Of a stretch of 64,000 nucleotides of DNA, positions 45,151 through 52,632 are shown piece after piece. The position numbers and the translations under genes were made by a program. Positions within the stretch are counted from its first letter, which is position 1. Each line of letters starts with the position of its first letter. The notes beneath the pieces are model-generated. The model was not told the origin of the DNA. It saw nothing but the letters and a program-made list of their open reading frames with translations, and made no database searches. Source of the DNA: Yersinia enterocolitica subsp. enterocolitica (GTDB taxonomy: Bacteria; Pseudomonadota; Gammaproteobacteria; Enterobacterales; Enterobacteriaceae); assembly GCF_901472495.1 (NCBI RefSeq), contig NZ_LR590469.1, forward strand, positions 3,534,001-3,598,000. The letters run 5' to 3'.

Positions 45151-45452
45151 ACCCTGCGGCCTTGACGCCGCAGCGGCGTTAGCGGCACTCACTTACCCGA
45201 ATCACTGACTAATGTCAGCTCATCGGGACGCGTTCATTTGCTGCCTTGCTGCAACGCCAATGACTTTGGGTAAATTCTGCGGCCTTGACGCCGCAGCGGC
45301 GTTAGCGGCACTCACTTACCCGAATCACTGACTAATGTCAGCTCATCGGGACGCGTTCATTTGCTGCCTTGCTGCAACGCCAATGACTTTGGGTAAATTC
45401 TGCGGCCTTGACGCCGCAGCGGCGTTAGCGGCATTCACTTACCCGAATCACT
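45151..45452 (+). repeat. Tandem ERIC-like elements, 2.5 copies with 123-bp period
   Basis: Units 45151-45272 and 45274-45395 are identical from TGCGGCC to GGGTAAATTC; a third (45397-45452) is cut after CCCGAATCACT. Each full unit is 122 bp and aligns without gaps to the ERIC at 40407-40528 at about 85 of 122 positions by hand count. The truncated third unit supplies the stop codon of the TetR-family reading frame. Confidence 0.9.
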
Positions 45453-46113
45453 TATTCATGCGGCTCTCATCCTGAGCCGCCTGCTTTGCATCGGTTTCCG
45501 CTTGTAGCAGAATGGCTTTGCCCATCCACTGAGTAACATCCTGAATTCCGGCGTCATCCAAATGCCAAATATCTTTCAGCACCATAAACACTTCTGACCC
45601 ATAAATTAACGAGAAAGCATGGATCACTCGTTGCAGTGCTTCTGGCGTTAACTTTCCTTCCAATGGCTCGACTGCCAGTTTTAACAACCGTTTACGGTTA
45701 CCACGAATCAACTTTTCTTAATTATTTGGATTACTACGGTTGTCGGCCCATTGTTGTAACGATAAATGCAACGCAGCTCGCAGCACACCTTCGTGTTGCA
45801 ACATCCGCGGATAAGCAAAAGACAATAATTCAGCAATTCGCTGACCGGCATCAGGTTGAGTCGGTTGCCACGCCAATATCGGCCCGAGGCTCTCATCAAC
45901 CATGGCAGAAACCAAGGCACTTTGTGTTGGGAAATAGCGGTAAGCCGTGGCACGGGAAAGCTGGGCAGCGTTCGCCACTTCGGTTATTGATGGAAACGCG
46001 CCTTGTTCATACATCGACATCGCTGTATCGATAAGTAACCGCCGGGTTCTGGCCCTGATGGTGGTTAGTGATGGAGAGGCCTGTTCTGGTTTATCTTGAT
46101 GGCTCACGGTCAC
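45448..46113 (-). pseudogene. TetR-family regulator interrupted by an in-frame stop
   Basis: One reading frame of 221 sense-plus-stop codons broken by TAA at codon 132 (45718-45720). The N-terminal part has a normal TetR helix-turn-helix (FPSITEVANAAQLSRATAYRYFPTQSALVSAM). The continuation after the stop (EKLIRGNRKRLLKLAVEPLE ...) carries the rest of the ligand and dimer domain, with no frameshift. The C-terminal stop TGA lies within an ERIC-like repeat, so the original end may have been replaced. It is divergent from the two Tm-1-like genes, and two palindromic operators lie between. The 131-residue product would keep its DNA-binding domain but lack most dimer contacts. A read error at one base remains possible. 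Confidence 0.8.
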
Positions 46114-46200
46114 TCCATAGTCTTGAGATCGTATTTGCGCCCACTATAACAAACCGCTCGCACAAATCGCCATGAATGCCCTTCACATTCAGATTGTTTT

Positions 46201-46216
46201 TGAGACGACAGTCTCA
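46201..46216. promoter_or_regulatory. Palindromic operator 1, divergent TetR region
   Basis: TGAGACGACAGTCTCA is a perfect 6-4-6 inverted repeat, about 88 bp from the tetR start. Such palindromes between a TetR gene and its divergent target are the usual binding sites. Confidence 0.75.
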
Positions 46217-46242
46217 CATTTAACCAATGCCCTTTGCGATAA

Positions 46243-46258
46243 TGATACGGCAGTCTCA
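46243..46258. promoter_or_regulatory. Palindromic operator 2, divergent TetR region
   Basis: TGATACGGCAGTCTCA is a second copy of the 46201 site (13 of 16 identical; right half identical). The two are 42 bp apart, close to four helical turns, so two dimers could bind on one face. It lies 69 bp before the downstream start codon. Confidence 0.72.
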
Positions 46259-46326
46259 ATATGATTCTATCTTAACCAACGCGCTTCATTTTTTGTGACA
46301 TTCCGCATTCACAGAAGGATGTTCAG

Positions 46327-47559
46327 ATGCCCCGTCATATTTTCATCGCGACTACGACAGATACCAAAGGCGACGAGCTGGCCTATGTCAGTGAATTGAT
46401 TAAAGCAACCGGCCTGAAGACAGTCACGGTTGATTTGTCGACCAAAGAGGCTCGGCGCGCAGGTGGCGCTGATATCACGGCTGAAACGGTGGCAAGCCAC
46501 CATCCCGATGGGCGTCAGGCGGTGTTCTGTGGTGATAGGGGGCGGGCGATAAGTGCGATGGCGGTAGCTTTTGAACGTTTTATTGCCAGCCGTGATGATG
46601 TGGCTGCACTGTTAGGTTTGGGAGGCTCCGGTGGTACGGCGCTGATAACACCCGCTATGCAAAGCTTACCTATCGGTATTCCTAAACTGATGGTGTCAAC
46701 TATGGCTTCTGGTGATGTTTCCGGTTACATCGGTGCCAGTGATATTGCCATGATGTATTCAGTGACGGATATTGCCGGGCTTAATCGTATTTCCCGCCGG
46801 GTACTGAGTAATGCGGCTCATCAAATTGCTGGTGCGGTTTATTTTGCCAAAGAAGTATTTGCCCAAGCAGAGTTAGCCACCGATGACAAACCTGCGCTGG
46901 GTTTGACCATGTTTGGTGTGACGACCCCGTGTATTCAGGCTGTCAGTGCGGCGTTATCGGCAGAATATGATTGCCTGGTGTTCCACGCGACCGGCAGTGG
47001 CGGCAAAGCTATGGAAAAATTAGCGGAAAGTGGCTTGCTGGCAGGGGCGCTGGATCTGACCACTACCGAAGTCTGCGATCTATTATTTGATGGTGTCTTA
47101 GCCTGCGGGCCAGAGAGGTTCGATGCCATTGCTCACAGCCAAATCCCTTATGTTGGCTCTTGTGGTGCATTAGATATGGTCAATTTCGGTAGCCCTGCCA
47201 CCATTCCGGTGAAATACGCTGACCGCTTATTCTATGAGCACAACGCGCAAGTCACGCTGATGCGTACCACCAAGCAAGAGAACATTGAGATGGCGCGCTG
47301 GATTGGCGAGAAGCTCAATCGCTGTGAAGGGGAAGTGCGTTTCTTGATTCCACAGGGCGGTTTCTCTGCGCTGGATGCTCCAGGCCAGCCCTTCTGGGAC
47401 GAAAAAGCATTGCAAGCCTTTATCCATACGCTGCAAGAAACCGTGATTCAAACTGACAAACGCCGTCTGGTGCATTATCCGTTCAATATTAATGATCCAC
47501 AGTTTGCCCAGGCAGCGGTCGAAAACTTTAAAGAAATAGCAAAAACCCCATCCCATTAG
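46327..47559 (+). CDS. UPF0261 / Tm-1-like ATP-binding domain protein
   Basis: 410 residues, no signal peptide or membrane span. Conserved family blocks: IATTTDTKGDELAYV at the N-terminus, GLGGSGGTALITPAMQSL, LMVSTMASGDVSGYIG, NRISRRVLSNAAHQIAGAV, and FHATGSGGKAMEKLAESG. It matches the N-terminal half of the plant Tm-1 protein, which binds ATP; the bacterial function is not established. AGAAGGATGTTCAG gives a good ribosome binding site. It is followed after 26 bp by the PEP-hydrolase-like gene and is divergent from the broken TetR gene. Confidence 0.88.
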   Translation: MPRHIFIATTTDTKGDELAYVSELIKATGLKTVTVDLSTKEARRAGGADITAETVASHHPDGRQAVFCGDRGRAISAMAVAFERFIASRDDVAALLGLGGSGGTALITPAMQSLPIGIPKLMVSTMASGDVSGYIGASDIAMMYSVTDIAGLNRISRRVLSNAAHQIAGAVYFAKEVFAQAELATDDKPALGLTMFGVTTPCIQAVSAALSAEYDCLVFHATGSGGKAMEKLAESGLLAGALDLTTTEVCDLLFDGVLACGPERFDAIAHSQIPYVGSCGALDMVNFGSPATIPVKYADRLFYEHNAQVTLMRTTKQENIEMARWIGEKLNRCEGEVRFLIPQGGFSALDAPGQPFWDEKALQAFIHTLQETVIQTDKRRLVHYPFNINDPQFAQAAVENFKEIAKTPSH

Positions 47560-47585
47560 GGGCATAAAAATATCTGGAGAAGCAT

Positions 47586-48416
47586 ATGCCAAAATTTCAA
47601 CGCCAGGCCATATTAGCTAAATTTCGGGAAATGATTGCCCGCCGTGAGCCGATTATCGGTGGCGGTTCGGGTACGGGTCTATCGGCCAAATGTGAAGAGG
47701 CGGGCGGTATCGATCTCATCGTTATCTATAACTCGGGCCGCTATCGCATGGCCGGTCGTGGTTCGCTGGCCGGTCTGTTGGCCTACGGCAATGCCAATGA
47801 AATTGTGGTTGATATGGCAAAAGAAGTGCTGCCAGTGGTCAAACATACACCGGTGCTGGCGGGGGTGAATGGCACAGATCCATTCTGTCAGTTTGACCAG
47901 TTCCTGGATCAACTGAAAGCATTGGGCTTTTCTGGCGTGCAGAACTTCCCAACAGTTGGGTTAATCGACGGGAACTTCCGCGCCAACCTTGAAGAAACCG
48001 GCATGGGTTATGGTTTGGAAGTAGACATGATCCGTCTTGCTCATGAGAAAGATTTACTCACCACACCTTATGTTTTCAGTGCCGAAGATGCTGTCGCCAT
48101 GACTCAAGCGGGGGCTGATATTATTGTCCCTCATATGGGGCTGACCACCGGCGGTAATATTGGCGCTGACACTGCATTGAAGCTGGCGGATTGCGTTCCT
48201 CTGATTAATAAATGGGCCGCTGCCGCAAAAGCAGTACGCGAAGATGTGATTGTGTTGTGTCACGGTGGGCCGATTTCTACCCCACAAGATGCACAATACA
48301 TCATGGATAATTGCCCGCAATGCGATGGTTTCTACGGTGCCAGCTCAATGGAAAGGCTGCCGACAGAAATTGCGCTAACGGACACGACTAAGCAGTTTAA
48401 AAATATAAAGCGTTGA
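47586..48416 (+). CDS. Phosphoenolpyruvate hydrolase-like TIM-barrel protein
   Basis: 276 residues, cytoplasmic. Blocks GGGSGTGLSAKCEEAGGIDL, YNSGRYRMAGRGSLAGLL, LAGVNGTDPF, VGLIDGNFRANLEETGMG, VPHMGLTTGG and CHGGPISTPQDA mark the PEP-hydrolase-like / isocitrate-lyase-like TIM-barrel family. It corresponds to the C-terminal half of plant Tm-1 and of fungal fusion proteins in which both halves are joined. The substrate is unknown; the family name rests on fold similarity. It is the second gene of the two-gene operon and ends about 80 bp before a terminator. Confidence 0.88.
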   Translation: MPKFQRQAILAKFREMIARREPIIGGGSGTGLSAKCEEAGGIDLIVIYNSGRYRMAGRGSLAGLLAYGNANEIVVDMAKEVLPVVKHTPVLAGVNGTDPFCQFDQFLDQLKALGFSGVQNFPTVGLIDGNFRANLEETGMGYGLEVDMIRLAHEKDLLTTPYVFSAEDAVAMTQAGADIIVPHMGLTTGGNIGADTALKLADCVPLINKWAAAAKAVREDVIVLCHGGPISTPQDAQYIMDNCPQCDGFYGASSMERLPTEIALTDTTKQFKNIKR

Positions 48417-48495
48417 TTATTCTTGCCAATACCAAGGGAAAGCCTGTTTGTAAATTTTGCTGAGTCATCGGCTTAATCAGCATTCAGGATACACA

Positions 48496-48526
48496 AAACC
48501 GAAGTCGAAGCTGGCTTCGGTTTTTT
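48496..48526 (+). terminator. Terminator of the Tm-1-like operon
   Basis: AAACCGAAG (48496-48504) pairs with CTTCGGTTT (48515-48523), with inner TCG/TGG loop bases and following T residues. Confidence 0.88.
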
Positions 48527-48693
48527 ACTTTTTACCGCTATTAACTCCGAGTGTTCTTGCCCGGTTTTGCTATTGGTGAGTTTATCGCCAGAAACTGAAA
48601 TTTGTGCTCACCAATTAACATCTTTTAACCGGTTGACAGACTTTTTCTTCTCGGCGTAACATGCGCGCACTATTCTTGATGAGGACATTCGCC

Positions 48694-48750
48694 TTGGACA
48701 CACCCAGTAGATACTGGCTCAATAACCTGTTCATATGGTGCAACTTCTAA
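48694..48750 (+). CDS. corA leader peptide (CorL-like)
   Basis: 18 codons from TTG at 48694 (MDTPSRYWLNNLFIWCNF), with AGGA 8 bp upstream; ATGs at 48661 and 48679 are in frame and would give 29 or 23 residues. In Salmonella a short leader ORF, corL, controls corA through Rho-dependent termination depending on magnesium. Placement, size and the aromatic-rich tail fit. A hairpin GGCTATC...GATAGCC follows the stop (48753-48777), and about 140 nt of further leader precede corA. Confidence 0.6.
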   Translation: MDTPSRYWLNNLFIWCNF

Positions 48751-48918
48751 GGCTATCCTCTTATTTGCTGATAGCCTTCGTGGTTGTCAGCGGCCCCGCT
48801 AAACCGTCGCTGTGAGTCAGATCTCCTAACGGTCTGAAACAAACGGTATTTCAATACTCACCTGTTTCTGTGCTTCAATGCGTTTTCCCTATCCATCACC
48901 GCAAGGGAGTTTTGGCAC
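48751..48918 (+). promoter_or_regulatory. corA leader mRNA
   Basis: Contains the hairpin AAGGCTATC / GATAGCCTT directly after the leader peptide stop, then C- and T-rich, G-poor stretches (CTCACCTG, TTCCCTATCCATCACCGC) suited to Rho loading. By analogy with Salmonella, translation of the leader ORF would decide between alternative folds. Confidence 0.45.
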
Positions 48919-49869
48919 ATGCTGAGCGCATTTAAATTAAGTAACAATCGCTTATCCCGTTTGGAGCTGGATGAATCAGATGACCTGACAACCTCACTTT
49001 GGGTCGATTTAGTCGAGCCAGAAGAGGGGGAGCGGGAACGCGTCCAGAATGAGTTAGGGCAAAGCCTGGCGACCCGGCCAGAATTGGACGACATCGAGGC
49101 TTCCGCACGATTCTTTGAAGATGAGGATGGCCTGCATATCCACTCCTTCTTCTATTATGAAGATGCTGAAGACCACGCAGGTAACTCAACGGTGGCATTC
49201 ACTATTCGGGATGGTCGCCTGTATACCCTGCGCGAACGTGAATTACCGGCATTTCGTTTATATCGCATGCGCGCACGTAATCAGACACTGGTTGATGGTA
49301 ATGCCTATGAGTTGCTGCTGGACTTGTTTGAAACCAAAATCGAACAGCTGGCAGATGAAATTGAGAATATTTACAGCGACTTAGAAGCCTTGAGCCGCGT
49401 TATCATGGAAGGCCAGCAGGGCGATGAATATGATGCTGCGCTCTCCACATTGGCGGAGCAGGAAGATATCGGCTGGAAAGTACGGTTATGTCTGATGGAT
49501 ACCCAGCGGGCGCTGAATTTCCTGGTGCGTAAAGCGCGTTTGCCAAGTGGCCAACTGGAACAAGCTCGTGAGGTGCTGCGCGATATCGAATCCCTACTAC
49601 CGCACAATGAATCCTTGTTCCAGAAAGTTAACTTCCTGATGCAAGCAGCGATGGGTTTTATCAACATCGAACAGAACCGTATCATCAAGATCTTCTCGGT
49701 GGTCTCGGTTGTCTTCCTACCGCCTACGTTGGTCGCATCCAGCTACGGGATGAACTTTGAGTTTATGCCGGAGCTACGTTGGTCATTTGGTTATCCGGCG
49801 GCGATTGGTTTAATGATTATTGCCGGGTTAGCGCCATATCTTTATTTCAAACGCAAGAACTGGCTCTAA
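48919..49869 (+). CDS. corA: Magnesium/cobalt transporter CorA
   Basis: 316 residues. A large acidic, helical cytoplasmic domain is followed by two C-terminal membrane helices; the pore signature YGMNFEFMPEL has GMN near residues 277-279. The tail ends in the basic YFKRKNWL. It forms a pentameric channel for magnesium uptake. GCAAGGGAG precedes the ATG. It is under a leader with a short ORF and is followed by an ERIC. Confidence 0.97.
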   Translation: MLSAFKLSNNRLSRLELDESDDLTTSLWVDLVEPEEGERERVQNELGQSLATRPELDDIEASARFFEDEDGLHIHSFFYYEDAEDHAGNSTVAFTIRDGRLYTLRERELPAFRLYRMRARNQTLVDGNAYELLLDLFETKIEQLADEIENIYSDLEALSRVIMEGQQGDEYDAALSTLAEQEDIGWKVRLCLMDTQRALNFLVRKARLPSGQLEQAREVLRDIESLLPHNESLFQKVNFLMQAAMGFINIEQNRIIKIFSVVSVVFLPPTLVASSYGMNFEFMPELRWSFGYPAAIGLMIIAGLAPYLYFKRKNWL

Positions 49870-49873
49870 CCTT

Positions 49874-50001
<128 letters not shown>

Positions 50002-50007
50002 GTGAAT

Positions 50008-50043
50008 AAAAAAGCCCGGTAACTCATGTTATCGAGCTTTTTT
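50008..50043. terminator. Bidirectional terminator between corA and rarD
   Basis: AAAAAAGCCCGGTAAC / GTTATCGAGCTTTTTT around TCAT, with A and T runs on either side, so it can serve both converging transcripts. Confidence 0.88.
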
Positions 50044-50056
50044 AGCATTTGAACTG

Positions 50057-50947
50057 TTAGCCGCGCAACTTGCGTTGGGTATAGAGCGCATCCAGTGTGA
50101 ACAACAACAGTGCTGCCCAGATAAAGACGAAAGTGACCATCTTATCGTTGCCGATAGTCTCACCATAGAAAGTGACCGCCAGAATAAACATCAGCGTTGG
50201 CCCCAGATACTGGAAGAAGCCCAGCGTCGACAGCCGTAAACGTGTGGCAGCAGCGGTGAAGAACAGCAGTGGGATAGTAGTAATCACCCCTGCGGCGGCT
50301 AATAGAACATTCAGCGACCAGGCATTGGCACCCATGTGGCTGGTTGGGCTATCGGCAATAAAGAACAGATAAACTGCCGCGATCGGTAATAGCCACATTG
50401 TTTCAACCAACATGCCGGTTTGGGCATCAATCCCCAGCTTTTTGCGGATCAATCCGTATAACGCAAAGGTAATCGCTAGCCCCAAGCCAATCACCGGCAG
50501 TGAACCGAACTGCCACAGCTGAATTAATACCCCGCCGAACGCCAGTGCCACCGCCACCCATTGCATGCGGCGAAAACGTTCGCCGAGAAATAGCATGCCA
50601 AATAACACGTTAACCAACGGGTTAATAAAGTAGCCCAGACTGGCTTCCAGCATGTGGTTGTGGTTGACTGCCCAAATAAATAATAACCAGTTACTGGCAA
50701 TTAACACCGCAGTTACCGCCAGTAATAGCAGGCGCTTGCGGTTTTTAATGGCGCTGCGGACCTGTGGCCAATTACGGCTAACAGTCAGCAAGATCAGCAT
50801 AAAGAAAAATGACCAGATAATCCGATGAGTCAAAATTTCATCAGCCGGCACCTGTTGGATGAGCTTGAAATAAGCAGGGGCGATACCCCAAATAAAATAG
50901 GCAGCCAGAGCAAAGAAAATGCCCTGACGGGTTCGTTGTTTATCCAT
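50057..50947 (-). CDS. rarD: EamA-family transporter RarD
   Basis: 296 residues with ten hydrophobic helices in two EamA repeats. The N-terminus MDKQRTRQGIFFALAAYFIWGIAPAYFKLI is typical of RarD. The substrate is not established; it was named from chloramphenicol-resistance work in Pseudomonas. It follows yigI on the same strand after 79 bp. Confidence 0.9.
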   Translation of the reverse strand: MDKQRTRQGIFFALAAYFIWGIAPAYFKLIQQVPADEILTHRIIWSFFFMLILLTVSRNWPQVRSAIKNRKRLLLLAVTAVLIASNWLLFIWAVNHNHMLEASLGYFINPLVNVLFGMLFLGERFRRMQWVAVALAFGGVLIQLWQFGSLPVIGLGLAITFALYGLIRKKLGIDAQTGMLVETMWLLPIAAVYLFFIADSPTSHMGANAWSLNVLLAAAGVITTIPLLFFTAAATRLRLSTLGFFQYLGPTLMFILAVTFYGETIGNDKMVTFVFIWAALLLFTLDALYTQRKLRG

Positions 50948-51026
50948 GGTGTGGCTCAGAACAAGAAAGGAGATGCGGTGAGTGTACTTAACTTCACGTT
51001 ATTATTCATCACCGCAATAGGCCGCA

Positions 51027-51497
51027 TCAGCCAACCAGATAGGTCGCAGTCGCGCTGGCGATATGCATTTGGTTTTCATTATGCAACTCAACTCTGGCAA
51101 CAGATACCTTGTTACCACTGCGTAAAATGCAGCTGCTGGCAATAAAATGCTCGCCGCGGCCAGGGCGCAAATAGTCGACACGCAGGTCGATGGTTCCCAT
51201 TTTGGCCAGCTTCATTTGCAGTTGTTCCTGAATCAGCGGTTCATGGCGAACCAAGCTGTTCCCAACACACACCAGACCCGCCGCAACATCCAGCACCGCA
51301 GCAATAACACCACCGTGTAAAATCCGCTGCGCAATATTACCGACCAGTTTGTCATTATTATCAAAAGTAATTTCGGCGAAATCTTGCTCGAAGCGAGTTA
51401 ATTTTAATCCTAATTCGCGGTTAAATGGCATGTGGTAGACAAAGATTTCACCGATGAGGTTGCGGGCACTCTCCAGAGTTAAAGGTGTTACAGGCAT
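51027..51497 (-). CDS. yigI: Thioesterase family protein YigI
   Basis: 156 residues, single hotdog fold of the PaaI type: RILHGGVIAAVLDVAAGLV carries the conserved HGG and the Asp used by such thioesterases. In E. coli, YigI acts on medium and long acyl-CoA. It is divergent from pldA. AAGAGAAAACC precedes its start. Confidence 0.9.
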   Translation of the reverse strand: MPVTPLTLESARNLIGEIFVYHMPFNRELGLKLTRFEQDFAEITFDNNDKLVGNIAQRILHGGVIAAVLDVAAGLVCVGNSLVRHEPLIQEQLQMKLAKMGTIDLRVDYLRPGRGEHFIASSCILRSGNKVSVARVELHNENQMHIASATATYLVG

Positions 51498-51674
51498 TGG
51501 TTTTCTCTTAAAAGATAATTTTTCATGTTATTAGTTTGTTTATTTTATGCTCCTATTTTGTTGTTTTCCAGTCGTTAAATCATAAATATAAACAACACTA
51601 ATCTCAGATAACATTTGTGTGTAGAATGAGCTGTTTTCATTACAAATAGAAATAATTCGTAAGGTGATGGGGGA

Positions 51675-52556
51675 ATGATGGGTAGATTTTGGCAGATTTT
51701 AATCGCTTTATTACTGGTGCCGACTTTGGTGCATGCAGAAGAAGCAACGGTTGAGAAGATTCATGACGCACCGACAGTGCGTGGCAGTATTATTGCGGCA
51801 ATGTTGCAAGATCACGATAATCCGTTCTTGCTTTATCCGTATGAAACCAACTACTTACTCTATACTTATACCAGCGATATCAATAAAGATGCGATAAGCT
51901 CTTATGATTGGGCGCAGAATGCCAATAAGGATGAAGTTAAATTCCAATTGAGCTTGGGCTTCCCTATCTGGCGCGGTATTGCCGGTGATAACTCGCTGCT
52001 GGGTGCTTCATATACTCAACGCTCCTGGTGGCAAGCATCGAACAAAGATGAATCCTCACCCTTCCGTGAAACCAACTACGAACCACAACTGTTCCTGGCC
52101 TGGGCTACCGATTATGAGCTGGCTGGCTGGACATTCCGCGAAGTAGAATTTGGTTATAATCACCAGTCTAACGGTAAAGCTGATCCTACCTCACGTAGCT
52201 GGGATCGCGTTTATACCCGCCTGATGGCGCAACGCGGCAACTTGGAAATCGACCTAAAGCCTTGGTATCGTCTCCCTGAAAGCGACAGCAAAGATGACAA
52301 CCCGGATATCAATAAATACATGGGCTATTATCGGTTGAAAGTGGGCTATGCCTTGGGTGAAAGTGTGTTCAGTCTGGATGGCCGTTATAACTGGAATACC
52401 GGTTATGGTGGTGCTGAAATGGGCTGGAGCTACCCAATCACCAAGCATGTTCGTTTCTATACCCAAGTGTTCAGTGGTTATGGTGAGTCAATGATTGACT
52501 ATAACTTTAGGCAAACACGGGTGGGTGTGGGTATCATGTTGAATGATGTCCTTTAA
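51675..52556 (+). CDS. pldA: Outer membrane phospholipase A
   Basis: 293 residues; two adjacent ATGs (51675, 51678). The signal peptide ends VHA (about residue 21). The mature protein is a 12-stranded beta barrel with the active site YNHQSNGK: His163 and Ser165 in this numbering, plus downstream Asn in YNWNTGYGG. The C-terminal strand ends in a hydrophobic VGVGIMLNDVL. Dimerisation with calcium turns it on to degrade phospholipids that have moved to the outer leaflet. It is followed by recQ after 76 bp. Confidence 0.96.
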   Translation: MMGRFWQILIALLLVPTLVHAEEATVEKIHDAPTVRGSIIAAMLQDHDNPFLLYPYETNYLLYTYTSDINKDAISSYDWAQNANKDEVKFQLSLGFPIWRGIAGDNSLLGASYTQRSWWQASNKDESSPFRETNYEPQLFLAWATDYELAGWTFREVEFGYNHQSNGKADPTSRSWDRVYTRLMAQRGNLEIDLKPWYRLPESDSKDDNPDINKYMGYYRLKVGYALGESVFSLDGRYNWNTGYGGAEMGWSYPITKHVRFYTQVFSGYGESMIDYNFRQTRVGVGIMLNDVL

Positions 52557-52632
52557 CGTCATCCGGCGTTAGAAAAGTTTCAGACACAGGCCGGTTAACC
52601 GGCCTGTGCAGATCTCATAGTTGGGGAATAGT

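Noticed and set aside
45151..45452. CRISPR array
   Set aside because: The 123-bp units are direct tandem copies with no spacers, and no cas gene is near.
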